Below, one piece after another: positions 1-8,961 of a DNA stretch of 64,000 bases (the stretch's first letter is position 1; the number at the start of each line of letters is the position of its first letter). This stretch comes from Rhodococcus sp. 14-1411-2a (GTDB lineage Bacteria > Actinomycetota > Actinomycetes > Mycobacteriales > Mycobacteriaceae): the NCBI RefSeq assembly GCF_002259485.1, contig NZ_NPGA01000009.1:310001-374000 (forward strand). Reading direction: 5' to 3'. The notes under the pieces were generated by a model. That model did not search any database. It worked only from the letters and a program-made list of their open reading frames with translations, and had not been told where the DNA came from. The translations under genes were made by a program, and so were the position numbers.

Positions 1-393
1 GACCCCGTCGACGAAAGCACCTACCCCAGTGTGCTTGCCGCCGCCGACGTGCTGCTGCTCAACGAGCGCCCGGGCGTCAAGGAGATGTCGCTGCCGAGCA
101 AGCTGACGTCCTATGTCGCGGCCTCTCGGCCGATCGTGGCCGCAACCGAACCCGGTGGCATCTCACATTCGGTACTGGTAGAACACTCCTCTGCTCTGTT
201 CGCCACTCCGGGCGACCCAGCGGCCCTCAACCGCGCGGTAATGACTCTGGACGGCAACCCGGTAGAGGTCGATCGACTGATCCGTGCAGCGAGGGATCTG
301 GGCAACGCCCGGTACAGCGAATCCGCCGGCCGCGAAGGGTTCCGGCACTTCGCACACAACCTGGCCCGCCGCGATCGTGAAGGACATCGATGA
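1..393 (+). CDS. Glycosyltransferase, family 4/1 type, C-terminal part only
   Basis: The reading frame is open from the first base, so the gene begins before the window; 130 residues are visible. They match the end of a GT-B glycosyltransferase: a stretch around PSKLTSYVAASRPIVA, where the sugar-nucleotide site closes, then a helical tail. Enzymes of this fold transfer a sugar from a nucleotide donor to a growing glycan on the cytoplasmic face of the membrane. The stop overlaps the start of the next gene by four bases (ATGA), so the two are translationally coupled. The place in an exopolysaccharide locus fits repeat-unit assembly; donor and acceptor cannot be told. Confidence 0.75.
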   Translation, partial: DPVDESTYPSVLAAADVLLLNERPGVKEMSLPSKLTSYVAASRPIVAATEPGGISHSVLVEHSSALFATPGDPAALNRAVMTLDGNPVEVDRLIRAARDLGNARYSESAGREGFRHFAHNLARRDREGHR

Positions 394-1076
394 CACTGCG
401 AGCGAAACTCGGCCTACTGTTCGGAGAGTTCCGTCCGACCGTGCTGCGCACCGCACCGATGATTCTGCGCCGCAAGCCAATTTTCGTGGGACGCAACTTC
501 CGCGTCCGAGGCGCGGGGAACATCACCGTCCGCAACGGCTTCCTGGCCCTGGGCATCAACAACTACGGCTTCGCCGACAACAGAATGGCCGGATCACTCC
601 GCGTGCGCGGCCGCTTCGAAGTGGACGGCTCCGTTGCCATCACGTCCGGAAACCGTTGGGACATCGGGCCGGGGGCAACGATGACCATGAGCGGACCGAC
701 TACCGTCTCGCCGATGTCCGTCGTGGTTGCAACCAGCGAGATCACCATCGGGAACGAAGGAATGATCGGGTGGGACGTGCACCTGATCGACGACGACTTC
801 CACCCGACGCGGTCTTCTCCCGACGCCCCGTTCCGGCACGCCGAGAAGGGCATTCACATCGGCAACCACGTGTGGATCGGATCAAGGGCCACCGTTCTCG
901 CGGGAACGCGGATAGCCGACGGGTGCATCGTGGCCGCGGGTGCCGTGGTGCGCGGTCACTTCGACGAACCCGACTGCCTGATCGGCGGTGTGCCCGCGAA
1001 GGTGGTGCGCAGGGGTGTCGCCTGGACCGACCCGGCCTTCGGTTACACCGAGACCGGCCCCGACGTCTCGGCCTGA
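390..1076 (+). CDS. Left-handed beta-helix acyltransferase (hexapeptide repeat)
   Basis: This 228-residue protein has hexapeptide repeats from about residue 110 to 190 (for example IHIGNHVWIG and ATVLAGTRIADG) and the closing IGGVPAKVVRR signature of sugar O-acetyltransferases. Family members move an acetyl group from acetyl-CoA to a sugar hydroxyl; His138 in DDDFHPT is the candidate catalytic base. The ATG at 390 has GAAGGA just upstream and overlaps the glycosyltransferase stop. Its 3' end runs 34 bases into the end of the convergent flippase gene. It probably decorates the exopolysaccharide repeat unit. The exact acyl group is not visible. Confidence 0.8.
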   Translation: MTLRAKLGLLFGEFRPTVLRTAPMILRRKPIFVGRNFRVRGAGNITVRNGFLALGINNYGFADNRMAGSLRVRGRFEVDGSVAITSGNRWDIGPGATMTMSGPTTVSPMSVVVATSEITIGNEGMIGWDVHLIDDDFHPTRSSPDAPFRHAEKGIHIGNHVWIGSRATVLAGTRIADGCIVAAGAVVRGHFDEPDCLIGGVPAKVVRRGVAWTDPAFGYTETGPDVSA

Positions 1077-2497
1077 TCGAGTTCCACCGGATCTCGTCGC
1101 TTGACCAATCTCGGAACGAACGCGAAATCCGGCACGATCTGAGTGACCAGTACTGCTGCAGCAGCAACGAACACCACTCCGACGGCTCCGTACTCCGGAG
1201 CCACGAAGATACCGCCGATCACGCTGATCAGACCCATTCCCATGATGCAGAACGCCTGAAACCGCATCTCCGTCGGCGTCGTGAGCAGCACTCCCGCGGG
1301 AAGGTGGATGCACTGCACCACCAGTAGGCAGCCGAACGCCACAGCCAGCCACGTTCCGGTCTTCACCTCGCCACTGGAGAGGATGTTCGTCGCGAAGGGG
1401 CCGAGCAGCGAGATGAACACCGCCGCAACGACGGACACCCCGAAGAACACCAGCACGATCTTGATCCACATCTTGATGGTGCCCGCCTGATCGCCCCGCC
1501 GTTTCACGAACACCGGCCAATAGGCCATGCCTGCGGTGGAGAACACCGACCATCCCAGTGCGTACACCTGAGCCATCAGTGCGTATCTCGACAGCTCCTC
1601 GGGCGTGGACAAGTGCGAGAGGATCACTCGATGGGACTGCAGGCCGAGAGGCAACCCCACACTGGCGATCAGCATCCACAGAGAACCCGCCAGCAACTTC
1701 ACCTGAGCCATCTCTTGCACGGGTGCCGCGAACACCACCGTTCCCAGGCCGGACATTCGCAGCGCGACAATCGTTCCCACAATGTTGCCGAGAAGCGCGC
1801 CGAGTACACCGGGAATGGCGAAGAAGATTCCCTGAGCACCGACGAGCATCAACCCGACGGTGATCAGCAGACCGAACACCGTATTCGACATCAGCACCAA
1901 CACTGCGAGCTGATTCTTGTTGATGCCGATCAGGATTCGGATGCCCAGCCCCGTCGGCAGGCTCAACGCGAACAGGCTGGCCGCCAGGGTGATCACCCAT
2001 CGATCATCGGGTCCGGTGGTGAGACCGATGACGGCTCCCCACTTGTCGAAGATCATGATGAGCACGAACGCAACGATCAGTCCAGCGGCGATCATCGCCA
2101 GCACCCGGTAGGCACGCTGAATCGTTCCCACCGTGACCGGGTCCTCGGACAACTTGCCGGCCCGCGAGCTGGCGTTGGTTACCACGGCTCCGATACCGAG
2201 GTCCGCGAACGGGAAGAGCAGGCTCATCGTGGCGATCAACGACACGACACCGAAGATCGACTCACCGGTCTCGCGCACGATGATCGCGGTGTTCAGAAGC
2301 CCGAGCAGCGCCATGATCGGCGTCCCGAGAACACGAAAGACCGTCCCCCACAGAACGGCCTTCTGCTCCTGGGACGATAGTCCACCCGCCGGTGCCGCGG
2401 TGTCCACCAGTTCGTTGGGCGGCACGTCCTGGACCGCGGCCGGGTGGGGCTTGGAGAATCCCTTCTGCCCACGGTCGGCGCGGTGCCTACCCGCCAT
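1043..2497 (-). CDS. Wzx-like polysaccharide flippase (MOP superfamily)
   Basis: The 484-residue product starts with about 45 polar residues and then has 12 or more hydrophobic helices, with the first pair around GTPIMALLGLLNTAIIV and the repeated interior and end segments typical of O-antigen flippases. It would carry the lipid-linked repeat unit across the cytoplasmic membrane. It is the last gene of the five-gene minus-strand operon and overlaps the upstream glycosyltransferase by 11 bases. GGGAGGG lies upstream of the ATG. Presence beside a Wzy-like polymerase and Wzz-like proteins supports the Wzx/Wzy route. Lipid II flippase MurJ is a less likely alternative given the context. Confidence 0.8.
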   Translation of the reverse strand: MAGRHRADRGQKGFSKPHPAAVQDVPPNELVDTAAPAGGLSSQEQKAVLWGTVFRVLGTPIMALLGLLNTAIIVRETGESIFGVVSLIATMSLLFPFADLGIGAVVTNASSRAGKLSEDPVTVGTIQRAYRVLAMIAAGLIVAFVLIMIFDKWGAVIGLTTGPDDRWVITLAASLFALSLPTGLGIRILIGINKNQLAVLVLMSNTVFGLLITVGLMLVGAQGIFFAIPGVLGALLGNIVGTIVALRMSGLGTVVFAAPVQEMAQVKLLAGSLWMLIASVGLPLGLQSHRVILSHLSTPEELSRYALMAQVYALGWSVFSTAGMAYWPVFVKRRGDQAGTIKMWIKIVLVFFGVSVVAAVFISLLGPFATNILSSGEVKTGTWLAVAFGCLLVVQCIHLPAGVLLTTPTEMRFQAFCIMGMGLISVIGGIFVAPEYGAVGVVFVAAAAVLVTQIVPDFAFVPRLVKRRDPVELDQAETSGPVSV

Positions 2498-3302
2498 TCG
2501 CCGGTGCCCTCCCCAACATCGCGCGGACTCTTTCGCGACCGTGGAACGCCACCCGAACCACCAGTTCGATCACCTTCGACTGCAGGCGGGAACGTCGACG
2601 AGTGCCGTACGGGTAGTGGTCCAGCTTGTCCCAGGCCCGCCGAAGATCTGCGAAGCTCTCCTTGATGGGCCGGACCGTGCCGGCACCCGTGGTGTCGAAA
2701 TCGCACACGACACGGTCGAACGTGACCGGAGGCTTGATCAGTGCCGCTCGCATCAGATACAGCTGATCGGCTGCCAGCCCGAACTCTTCGTCGTACGGCC
2801 CCAGCTGTTTCGCGAAATCGGCACCCACGAACGAACCTTGATGCGGGATGGGCGCTTTGCCGATGGTGAAGTTGTGAAGGTCGAAGGGCATGAAACCCCA
2901 CTCACCGAGATCGATGCCATCGGCACCGACGCGGCGCACCTTGGCGTAGCCCCACTGCGCCCGAGGGTCCTTCAAGTTCTCCACGATGTACTCGAGTGCA
3001 CCTGGGTCGGAGAAGCAGTCACCGGAATGCATGAGCCAGACGATGTCGCCGGTGGTCTGCGCGATGCCCCTGTTCATCGCGTCGTACCGTCCGTTGTCGC
3101 GCTCGGAGCGCCAATACTGCAGACCTGCGCCGATCGACTCGAGGTACTGCTCCACCTCCGCGCCGGACCCGCCGTCGAGAACCACGTGCTCGACGGGCAC
3201 CGAACACTGTTGAGCCCGAACGCTGTCGACAGTTTTCTTCAGCCCGTCCAGGTCACGAAAACTGATCGTGACCACGGATATCTTCTCGATCTTCGACGAC
3301 AT
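2487..3302 (-). CDS. Family 2 glycosyltransferase
   Basis: A 271-residue GT-A glycosyltransferase. The N-terminus ISVVTISFRDLDGLKKT is the start of the nucleotide-binding fold, VVLDGGSG follows, and the NGRYDAMNRGI segment near residue 70-80 is characteristic of this group. WLMHSGDCF supplies the metal-binding aspartate region. No transmembrane helix is seen, so it is cytoplasmic or peripheral. It lies eight bases after the previous glycosyltransferase gene and overlaps the flippase start, which places it in the repeat-unit assembly operon. The sugar transferred is unknown. Confidence 0.85.
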   Translation of the reverse strand: MSSKIEKISVVTISFRDLDGLKKTVDSVRAQQCSVPVEHVVLDGGSGAEVEQYLESIGAGLQYWRSERDNGRYDAMNRGIAQTTGDIVWLMHSGDCFSDPGALEYIVENLKDPRAQWGYAKVRRVGADGIDLGEWGFMPFDLHNFTIGKAPIPHQGSFVGADFAKQLGPYDEEFGLAADQLYLMRAALIKPPVTFDRVVCDFDTTGAGTVRPIKESFADLRRAWDKLDHYPYGTRRRSRLQSKVIELVVRVAFHGRERVRAMLGRAPANGG

Positions 3303-3309
3303 GCCTATC

Positions 3310-4221
3310 TCATCTCTTCGTCAGGTGCTGGGCGATTCCCATGGCCTTCATCAACACCAATCGCACCGTGCTCACGAGAGCAAACCCCCAGGCCCACTTC
3401 CCGGGTCGTCCGTACCGCACACCTGCGACGAGGGACCTGATCACCCCACGCATCGACCGACCACTGACAGCAGAAGACAGCGGACTCGTCAGGAAATAGT
3501 CTCCCCTGCTCCGTTTGTCCGAGGACGCCAGATACTCCTTGCCCCACTGGATGTAGGCCACGCTCTGATCGGAATCGGTTCGAGACAGCGACGCAGACGT
3601 CATGTCGTACTGCACCAACACCTCGGCCGATTGCACGATCGGGACGTCGGGAAAGCGTCGACGCACATCGATCAGCCAGGACGGGTCGTCGTGCACGGAA
3701 CCGAGAGGAAGGTCCATCGGAACCGTCTCGGCGATCTCACGGGGGAACAGCAACGTGGACGTTTGCGCACTCGCTCCACCGAACCTGAGCGAGTGGAAGC
3801 GAACCAGGTACTGATCCACGGGCTGGTGCATACCGATCAACCGAACCGGCCACTCCGAACCGCCCTCGGCAGTGATTGCACGGACGCGACTGGATGCGAT
3901 CCACAACTGTGAATCCGTTGGTACCGAAGCTAATTGGACTTCTAGCTTGTTCGGCAACCACACGTCGTCGTCGTCGAGCAGACCGATGACGTCACCGGTG
4001 CTCTTGTCGATCCCCGACTGACGCGCCCTGCTGGCCCCTGCGCCGCCGCCGGTGTGGATCACGGTCACCCGATCGTCTTCTGGAACAACGGGTTCGGCAT
4101 CGGAGTCGACCACCACGATCACCTCGGACACCGGATGGGTCTGCGCGAGTGCAGACCGCACAGCAGCCTCGAGGGAACTGCGGCCGATGGTGGGGATCAC
4201 CACGCTGACAGAGGGTTTCAT
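3310..4221 (-). CDS. Family 2 glycosyltransferase
   Basis: This 303-residue protein opens with SVSVVIPTIGRSSLEAAVRS, the classic GT-A start, and carries GLLDDDDVWLPNKLE at about residue 95-110, where the acidic run provides the DxD-type metal ligands for the nucleotide sugar. The C-terminal third is mostly helical and has no clear membrane anchor. The ATG overlaps the polymerase stop by four bases (ATGA). It is presumed to add one sugar of the exopolysaccharide repeat; donor and linkage cannot be read from the sequence. Confidence 0.85.
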   Translation of the reverse strand: MKPSVSVVIPTIGRSSLEAAVRSALAQTHPVSEVIVVVDSDAEPVVPEDDRVTVIHTGGGAGASRARQSGIDKSTGDVIGLLDDDDVWLPNKLEVQLASVPTDSQLWIASSRVRAITAEGGSEWPVRLIGMHQPVDQYLVRFHSLRFGGASAQTSTLLFPREIAETVPMDLPLGSVHDDPSWLIDVRRRFPDVPIVQSAEVLVQYDMTSASLSRTDSDQSVAYIQWGKEYLASSDKRSRGDYFLTSPLSSAVSGRSMRGVIRSLVAGVRYGRPGKWAWGFALVSTVRLVLMKAMGIAQHLTKR

Positions 4222-5546
4222 GGCAGGGCCACCTCACGGTGCTCGGTCTCGGATGCTCTCGACCGTCGGCTACCGGGTGTAGTCAGGTGCCGGCTGGCGA
4301 AGACGGCGGCGAGCAACGCGAACGCCGCGAGCAGGTTGTACGACATCGGGGAGAAGAACAGGTCCCACCCCGCCTGCACCGAAATCTGCACTGCCATCGC
4401 ACCCCAGATTCCATACCGCGGTGAGCTCCAGATGACGGTGAGTGCCGCGATCACCAGAAACACCGGAAGGACCGCAGCGAACACGCCGCCCTCGGCCCAC
4501 GAGCTGAAGAGAACGGAGTGCAACGACGTGGCACCGTTCGCCAGATGCCAGAAGCCGTAGAACGGCAGGTTGGGGTCGAAGCCGATCGCGATCGCGAATT
4601 CCTCGCCGCGAGCGAAAACGTCGGTGGTCAGGTTGTCTGCACTGCCCCAGCCGAAGATCGGTTTGTCGAGGATCGCCGCTATCGACAGAGGGGATTCGGT
4701 GCGCCCGGCCAGAATCGCAGGCACACCCGTCGAATCCTGCAGTTCGGTCTTGGCTTTCACCGCCTCGCCTGCGATTCCACTGCGCGCGATGGCTGGGATC
4801 AGGGTCCCGAGACCCGCGCCGACTCCGGCAACGATCAAGAACTGCGTGAACCGCGAGATCTTCTCACGGGCAAGCCATGTCACCAGAAGGATGGCCGCGC
4901 TGCCGAGGCAGACCAAGGCATGGGACCGGAAGTTCAAAACCAGACTGGCCCCGGCCAGCAGCACCAGGAATACCGCCTGAATCTGAACCGGGACCTTCAT
5001 CCGGACGAGTACGTACAGACCGATCAACGTGACGTACGGAGCGAAAGCGTATTTCCACAGATCCTCGAATGTGGACAAGCTGGCGAAAGGCAGACCTGAC
5101 GTGAGGAAGTACAGGCAGGAACCGAGTGCAACACCGGCCGCGAGCGAGAAGAGTCGCTCGAGATCCCGACCTGCGATGACGGTGATGCCGACGAAGTAGA
5201 TCGCGAACGAGGCCCATTGGATGACGCGTTCGTCGAAGAAACTCAGATCGTTGATCTGGGAGGAGACGATGAACCCGGCGAACGCCACGGTCGACAGCGC
5301 GATGATCAATCGATCACCGCGCGAGGTCGCCGTCAGGAAGAGGGCCGGGGCCACGAGGAGGCACAGCCCCGAGAAACCGGTGACGGTGAAGCCCATGACC
5401 TGCAGGCCCGACGTGGCACCGAGCATGATCAGCACACCGCTCGAGATGACACGCTTACCGAGGGCTCGCCTGGCCTCGAAGGTGAGACCGGTCGAGGCCG
5501 GCTTCGGAGAATCGAGTGTTGCTGTCTGAGCGGTTGCTCTCATCAT
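4218..5546 (-). CDS. Wzy-like O-antigen polymerase/ligase family membrane protein
   Basis: I place the start at the ATG at 5546 because it overlaps the upstream stop as ATGA; an in-frame extension to 5684 would read arginine-rich antisense-like sequence from the neighbouring gene. The 442-residue product has about ten hydrophobic helices and a large periplasmic loop (around GVPAILAGRTESPLSIAAIL and IFGWGSADNL), the pattern of the Wzy_C/O-antigen ligase family. It would join lipid-linked repeat units on the outer face of the membrane. The context with a flippase and Wzz-like proteins supports a polymerase rather than a ligase. Confidence 0.75.
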   Translation of the reverse strand: MMRATAQTATLDSPKPASTGLTFEARRALGKRVISSGVLIMLGATSGLQVMGFTVTGFSGLCLLVAPALFLTATSRGDRLIIALSTVAFAGFIVSSQINDLSFFDERVIQWASFAIYFVGITVIAGRDLERLFSLAAGVALGSCLYFLTSGLPFASLSTFEDLWKYAFAPYVTLIGLYVLVRMKVPVQIQAVFLVLLAGASLVLNFRSHALVCLGSAAILLVTWLAREKISRFTQFLIVAGVGAGLGTLIPAIARSGIAGEAVKAKTELQDSTGVPAILAGRTESPLSIAAILDKPIFGWGSADNLTTDVFARGEEFAIAIGFDPNLPFYGFWHLANGATSLHSVLFSSWAEGGVFAAVLPVFLVIAALTVIWSSPRYGIWGAMAVQISVQAGWDLFFSPMSYNLLAAFALLAAVFASRHLTTPGSRRSRASETEHREVALP

Positions 5547-6301
5547 GCAGTGCCGTCGGCCTCGACCACGTGCAGAGCGTCCCGCTGCGGAGCTTCGGTG
5601 CCTCGCGCCAGCGAGGCCCGATCCAGACCCACTACCCCGTCGATCGCGACATCGGTGATGGGAATCTGGGTGCGCTCGAACCACTGCCCCGAGATGGGAG
5701 CGAGAAACTTTGCGGGAGTCCCTCCGTACACACCGGGCTTGGGATCGGCGAGCGGCTTACCCGTCATCGTGGAATGCGCTGCGAGAACGGAGCATTCGGG
5801 CACCTTCGCGCCCTTGAGAATCACCACGTTGCTACCGACCGACGTGTGGTGGCCGATCTCGATCCGTCCCACGGTCTGAATCATGTCTCGCATGTTCGGC
5901 TCATGGCTCTGCAACGTGCAGCGCTGGCCCCCCACCGCACTGTAGGCACCGACCTCGATGGTCCCGGAGCAGTCGAGGTAGGAACGGCTTTCGATCCTGG
6001 CCCCGTATCCCAGCGCCAGCGTGCCGGCTTCCGGATCGAGCGCCTGATAGGCCGGATGGGCGGAGATCCAGTTCCACGAACCGATCCCCGCCTCGTTCTC
6101 CAGGTGCAGCAGGGACAGATTCTTGAACGTGTTGAACGGACCGATGAGCACGTTTTCGCCGAGCTTCGCGCGTCGAACTCCCGAGACCAAGCAGGGTCCG
6201 ATTTTCGCGGACATCGCGATGTCGTGACCGAAGGAGTTCAGGAGTCGGTTCTTCAACCGAAGTGGCGGCAACAACCAGGTGAAAAGCTGGATCAGGCTCA
6301 T
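5543..6301 (-). CDS. Hexapeptide-repeat acyltransferase, first gene of the minus-strand EPS operon
   Basis: The start chosen is the ATG at 6301, preceded by AAAGG; an upstream in-frame ATG at 6355 has poorer support. The 252-residue protein begins with a hydrophobic segment (LIQLFTWLLPPL), then has left-handed beta-helix repeats (for example IGPFNTFKNL, IEVGAYSAVGG, IGHHTSVGSNVVILKGA) and ends its repeat with VYGGTPAKFLAP. These are features of colanic-acid-type sugar acetyltransferases. It likely acylates the nascent glycan at the membrane surface. It heads the operon that continues into the polymerase, two glycosyltransferases and the flippase. Confidence 0.75.
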   Translation of the reverse strand: MSLIQLFTWLLPPLRLKNRLLNSFGHDIAMSAKIGPCLVSGVRRAKLGENVLIGPFNTFKNLSLLHLENEAGIGSWNWISAHPAYQALDPEAGTLALGYGARIESRSYLDCSGTIEVGAYSAVGGQRCTLQSHEPNMRDMIQTVGRIEIGHHTSVGSNVVILKGAKVPECSVLAAHSTMTGKPLADPKPGVYGGTPAKFLAPISGQWFERTQIPITDVAIDGVVGLDRASLARGTEAPQRDALHVVEADGTA

Positions 6302-6571
6302 CGACAGGGCCTTTCGATTGCAATGGGATTGGAAGGTCTGCTCGAGCGAGCGCACGCCGATCTTCGGCCGTCACACTGCCCACATTCGGTTCGACTGAAG
6401 AGTAGCAATGCAACGACTCCTGGGCTCGGCATCTGAAGGTTGCTCACATCCTCCATCGCGGCCCCACTCCGGTACCGTTACAAACGCCTCGATCCGTATG
6501 GGCGGACTGGTCGACGCGCATCCCATCTTTGCTACCGCTACTCATGACCTGATTCGCAAAGGACAACCTGC
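6302..6571. promoter_or_regulatory. Divergent intergenic region between the two EPS operons
   Basis: This 270-base gap separates the first genes of the two divergent exopolysaccharide operons, so it must hold both promoters. AAAGGA at 6558-6563 is the ribosome binding site for the GTG at 6572. No clear inverted repeat or gene was seen in it. Promoter positions are inferred from gene direction only. Confidence 0.4.
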
Positions 6572-7132
6572 GTGACCGACTCCACTGCATCAGTCAGATC
6601 CCTCGGCGCACTGCGCGGGCGCTCGTACGACAAGGGTCGAGGTTTCGTCCATCAAGCCCTGTGGGTGGCCTTCTCGTCCCTGGTGTTCACGAAAGTGTGG
6701 TGCCCCAACCGCATTCGCTGCGCCGCGCTGCGCGCCTTCGGGGCCAAGATCGGCACGGGCGTCTTGATCAAGCACGACGTGCGCATCCAGTGGCCGTGGA
6801 AGCTCGAGATCGCAGACAACACCTGGATCGGCGTGGGGTGCGACCTCTACAACGTCGAGCAGCTCACCATCGGATCGGATGTCTGCGTGTCCCAGCAGGC
6901 ATTTCTCTGCACCGGCAGCCACGACCACCGCTCGCCGGTGTTCGAGTACGACAACGGCCCGATCGTGATCGAGAACGGCGTCTGGGTGGGAGCACGCGCG
7001 CTGGTTCTTCGAGGCGTCACGGTGGGTGCCAACTCCGTCATCGGAGCCGCAGCGCTGGTGTCGGCCGACGTTCCTGCATCGTCGTTCGCACTCGCACCGC
7101 CGTCGACCATTCGACCGATTCGTCCGCGCTGA
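6572..7132 (+). CDS. WcaF-like sugar O-acetyltransferase
   Basis: The GTG at 6572 follows AAAGGA. The 186-residue product has a conserved pre-domain with WVAFSSLVFTKVWCPNRIRC, then hexapeptide repeats from about residue 58. TGSHDHRSPVFEY at 114-126 contains the candidate catalytic histidine, and GVWVGARALVLRGVTVGAN closes the helix. This layout is that of putative colanic acid acetyltransferases of the WcaF type, which acetylate a sugar of the repeat unit with acetyl-CoA. It is the first gene of the plus-strand EPS operon and is followed after one base by a glycosyltransferase. Confidence 0.82.
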   Translation: MTDSTASVRSLGALRGRSYDKGRGFVHQALWVAFSSLVFTKVWCPNRIRCAALRAFGAKIGTGVLIKHDVRIQWPWKLEIADNTWIGVGCDLYNVEQLTIGSDVCVSQQAFLCTGSHDHRSPVFEYDNGPIVIENGVWVGARALVLRGVTVGANSVIGAAALVSADVPASSFALAPPSTIRPIRPR

Positions 7133-7133
7133 C

Positions 7134-8258
7134 GTGCGAATTCTCCACGCGGTCACCTTGTTCAGCCCCGACGGGGCGTACGGCGGGCCGGTCCGCGTCG
7201 CCCTCAATCAAGCGTCGGCCCTGCAGGACTCGGGTCACGAGGTGACGATCACCGCGGGTGTTCGCGGTTACGATCCGATCCCGACCGAGCAGGAGGGCGT
7301 ACCTCTCACGCTGAAGAAGGCGCGAAACCTGGTGCCCGGTGTCGGCTTCGCCGGCCTCGCAGCGCCGACATCGCTCACATGGCTGCGGAAGCATCGTGCC
7401 GAGTTCGACGTGGTGCACATCCACCTCGCCCGCGACCTGGTGATGTTGCCGTTCGCGACGGCCGTGCACACCCTGGGCCTGCCGTTCGTCGTCCAATCGC
7501 ACGGCATGCTCGCACCCAAGTCCAATCCCCTGGCTCCAGCGCTCGATGCCCTGTTCGTCCGACGGCTGCTTCGTCAGGCCCACACTGTGTTCTGTCTCAC
7601 AGACCAAGAGCGGGAAGGCATTTCCCAGGTGGCCGGTGACGGAGTACGAATCGACATGCTGAACAACGGCGTTCCCGAGTACGAAGCCGTCGAATCGACC
7701 GATACAACGCCCGAAATTCTGTATCTGGCCCGACTACACCCACGAAAACGTCCACTCGACTTCGTCGGTGCCGCGAAACAAGTTTTGGACAGCGGACTTT
7801 CGGCTCGATTCACCCTGGTCGGACCCGACGAAGGTGAAGCCGAAAAGGTGACGGAATCCATCGCCGGCCGTTCCGAGATCACCTGGGAAGGGCCACTGCC
7901 CGGAGGCAAAGGCCCCGATCGGATGCGCCGCGCCGCGATCTACGTACTTCCCTCGGTCAACGAGCCCTACCCGATGTCGGTCCTCGAAGCGATGGCCGTC
8001 GGCATCCCCGTCGTGGTTACCGACGAGTGTGGGCTGGCTCCCCTCGTCACCCGCACGGGCTGCGGAATCGTAACGGTTCCGGGCGAAGGCCCGATTGCAG
8101 AAGCGATGAGGACATTGCTGACCGACCCGGCCCTCGCCGCGGCGATGGGCGAACGTGGTCGTGCGGCCGCCAGGAGTGACCTGAGCATGCGGTCGGTGGC
8201 AACCAGGTTGACCGACACCTACGCCGCTGCGACGGCCGATCGAGGTCGTCGTGCCTGA
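7134..8258 (+). CDS. Family 4 glycosyltransferase
   Basis: The GTG at 7134 starts VRILHAVTLFSPDGAYGGP, the usual first strand and loop of GT-B enzymes; the frame is open further upstream but only over the neighbouring gene. The 374-residue protein shows FVVQSHGMLAP in the acceptor half, ILYLARLHPRKRP at the domain border, and PSVNEPYPMSVLEAMAVGIP, which is the EX7E donor-binding motif of family 4. It probably adds a sugar to the lipid-linked intermediate. It begins one base after the acetyltransferase stop and overlaps the next gene by eight bases. Confidence 0.87.
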   Translation: MRILHAVTLFSPDGAYGGPVRVALNQASALQDSGHEVTITAGVRGYDPIPTEQEGVPLTLKKARNLVPGVGFAGLAAPTSLTWLRKHRAEFDVVHIHLARDLVMLPFATAVHTLGLPFVVQSHGMLAPKSNPLAPALDALFVRRLLRQAHTVFCLTDQEREGISQVAGDGVRIDMLNNGVPEYEAVESTDTTPEILYLARLHPRKRPLDFVGAAKQVLDSGLSARFTLVGPDEGEAEKVTESIAGRSEITWEGPLPGGKGPDRMRRAAIYVLPSVNEPYPMSVLEAMAVGIPVVVTDECGLAPLVTRTGCGIVTVPGEGPIAEAMRTLLTDPALAAAMGERGRAAARSDLSMRSVATRLTDTYAAATADRGRRA

Positions 8259-8961
8259 TCGTCCGAAGACACGGTCGAGCCGATTCCGGTTCGGACGCCC
8301 ATCGGCGAACGCAGCGGTCGTCGTGGCCCTCATCGCAGCCGTGGCCCTCGTGGTCGCAGCCGTCGTCCGAGACGACGCCCCGCCCCCCACCGTCACCGCC
8401 GCCGACACGCCCCTGAAAGTTTCGGTGGTAGGCGACTCGTACAGCAGAGGTCTTCCCGACACGGTCGTATGGCCGACGCTGGCAGCGGAGTCGACCGGAT
8501 GGTCGGTGAACAACGTCAGCATCTTCAGCGCCGGATACGTCGCCACCGACGGCAACGGCACCTATGCGGACCAGATAGACGCGGCAGTGGCCGACGACCC
8601 GGACGTCGTGTTCGTCGTCGGCGGGATCAACGACGTCGGCAAGCCGCCGGAACTGATCATGCAACGCGCGATCGACACCCTTGGCGAACTGGCTCGCCGG
8701 GCACCCCGCGCCAAACTCGTGGTCATGGGCCCGATATGGCACGAGATCCCGGTTCCCGAAGCAGCCGCCGTCATCGACGATTCGGTACGCGCTGCCGCGT
8801 CGATGCTCCGGTTGCCGTACCTGAGCGTGGTGGGTGAAGATTGGTTGGTCCCGGAAGGAATGATCCAGGAAGACGGAATCCACCCCACCGAGGCCGGTCA
8901 ACGAGTACTCGCCCAGCAGATCGTCGCGTCCCTCGAGAACACCGGAGTTCCCTTTGTCTGA
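8251..8961 (+). CDS. Membrane-anchored SGNH/GDSL hydrolase 1
   Basis: A 236-residue protein with one N-terminal membrane helix (about residues 21-40) and an outward SGNH domain. Block I is GDSYS with Ser63, block III is GGIND with Asn127, and block V is DGIHPTEAG with Asp208 and His211, so the catalytic set is intact. Such enzymes are esterases or acyl-transferring enzymes, often acting on O-acetyl groups of cell-surface glycans. The GTG start overlaps the glycosyltransferase stop. Together with its downstream paralogue and the acetyltransferases of this locus it suggests editing of acyl groups outside the membrane; this is an inference. Confidence 0.75.
   Translation: MPDRPKTRSSRFRFGRPSANAAVVVALIAAVALVVAAVVRDDAPPPTVTAADTPLKVSVVGDSYSRGLPDTVVWPTLAAESTGWSVNNVSIFSAGYVATDGNGTYADQIDAAVADDPDVVFVVGGINDVGKPPELIMQRAIDTLGELARRAPRAKLVVMGPIWHEIPVPEAAAVIDDSVRAAASMLRLPYLSVVGEDWLVPEGMIQEDGIHPTEAGQRVLAQQIVASLENTGVPFV

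Noticed and set aside
5547..5684. Longer N-terminus for the Wzy-like polymerase
   Set aside because: The added residues are arginine/glycine-rich and antisense-like over the upstream gene; the ATGA junction at 5546 is a better start.
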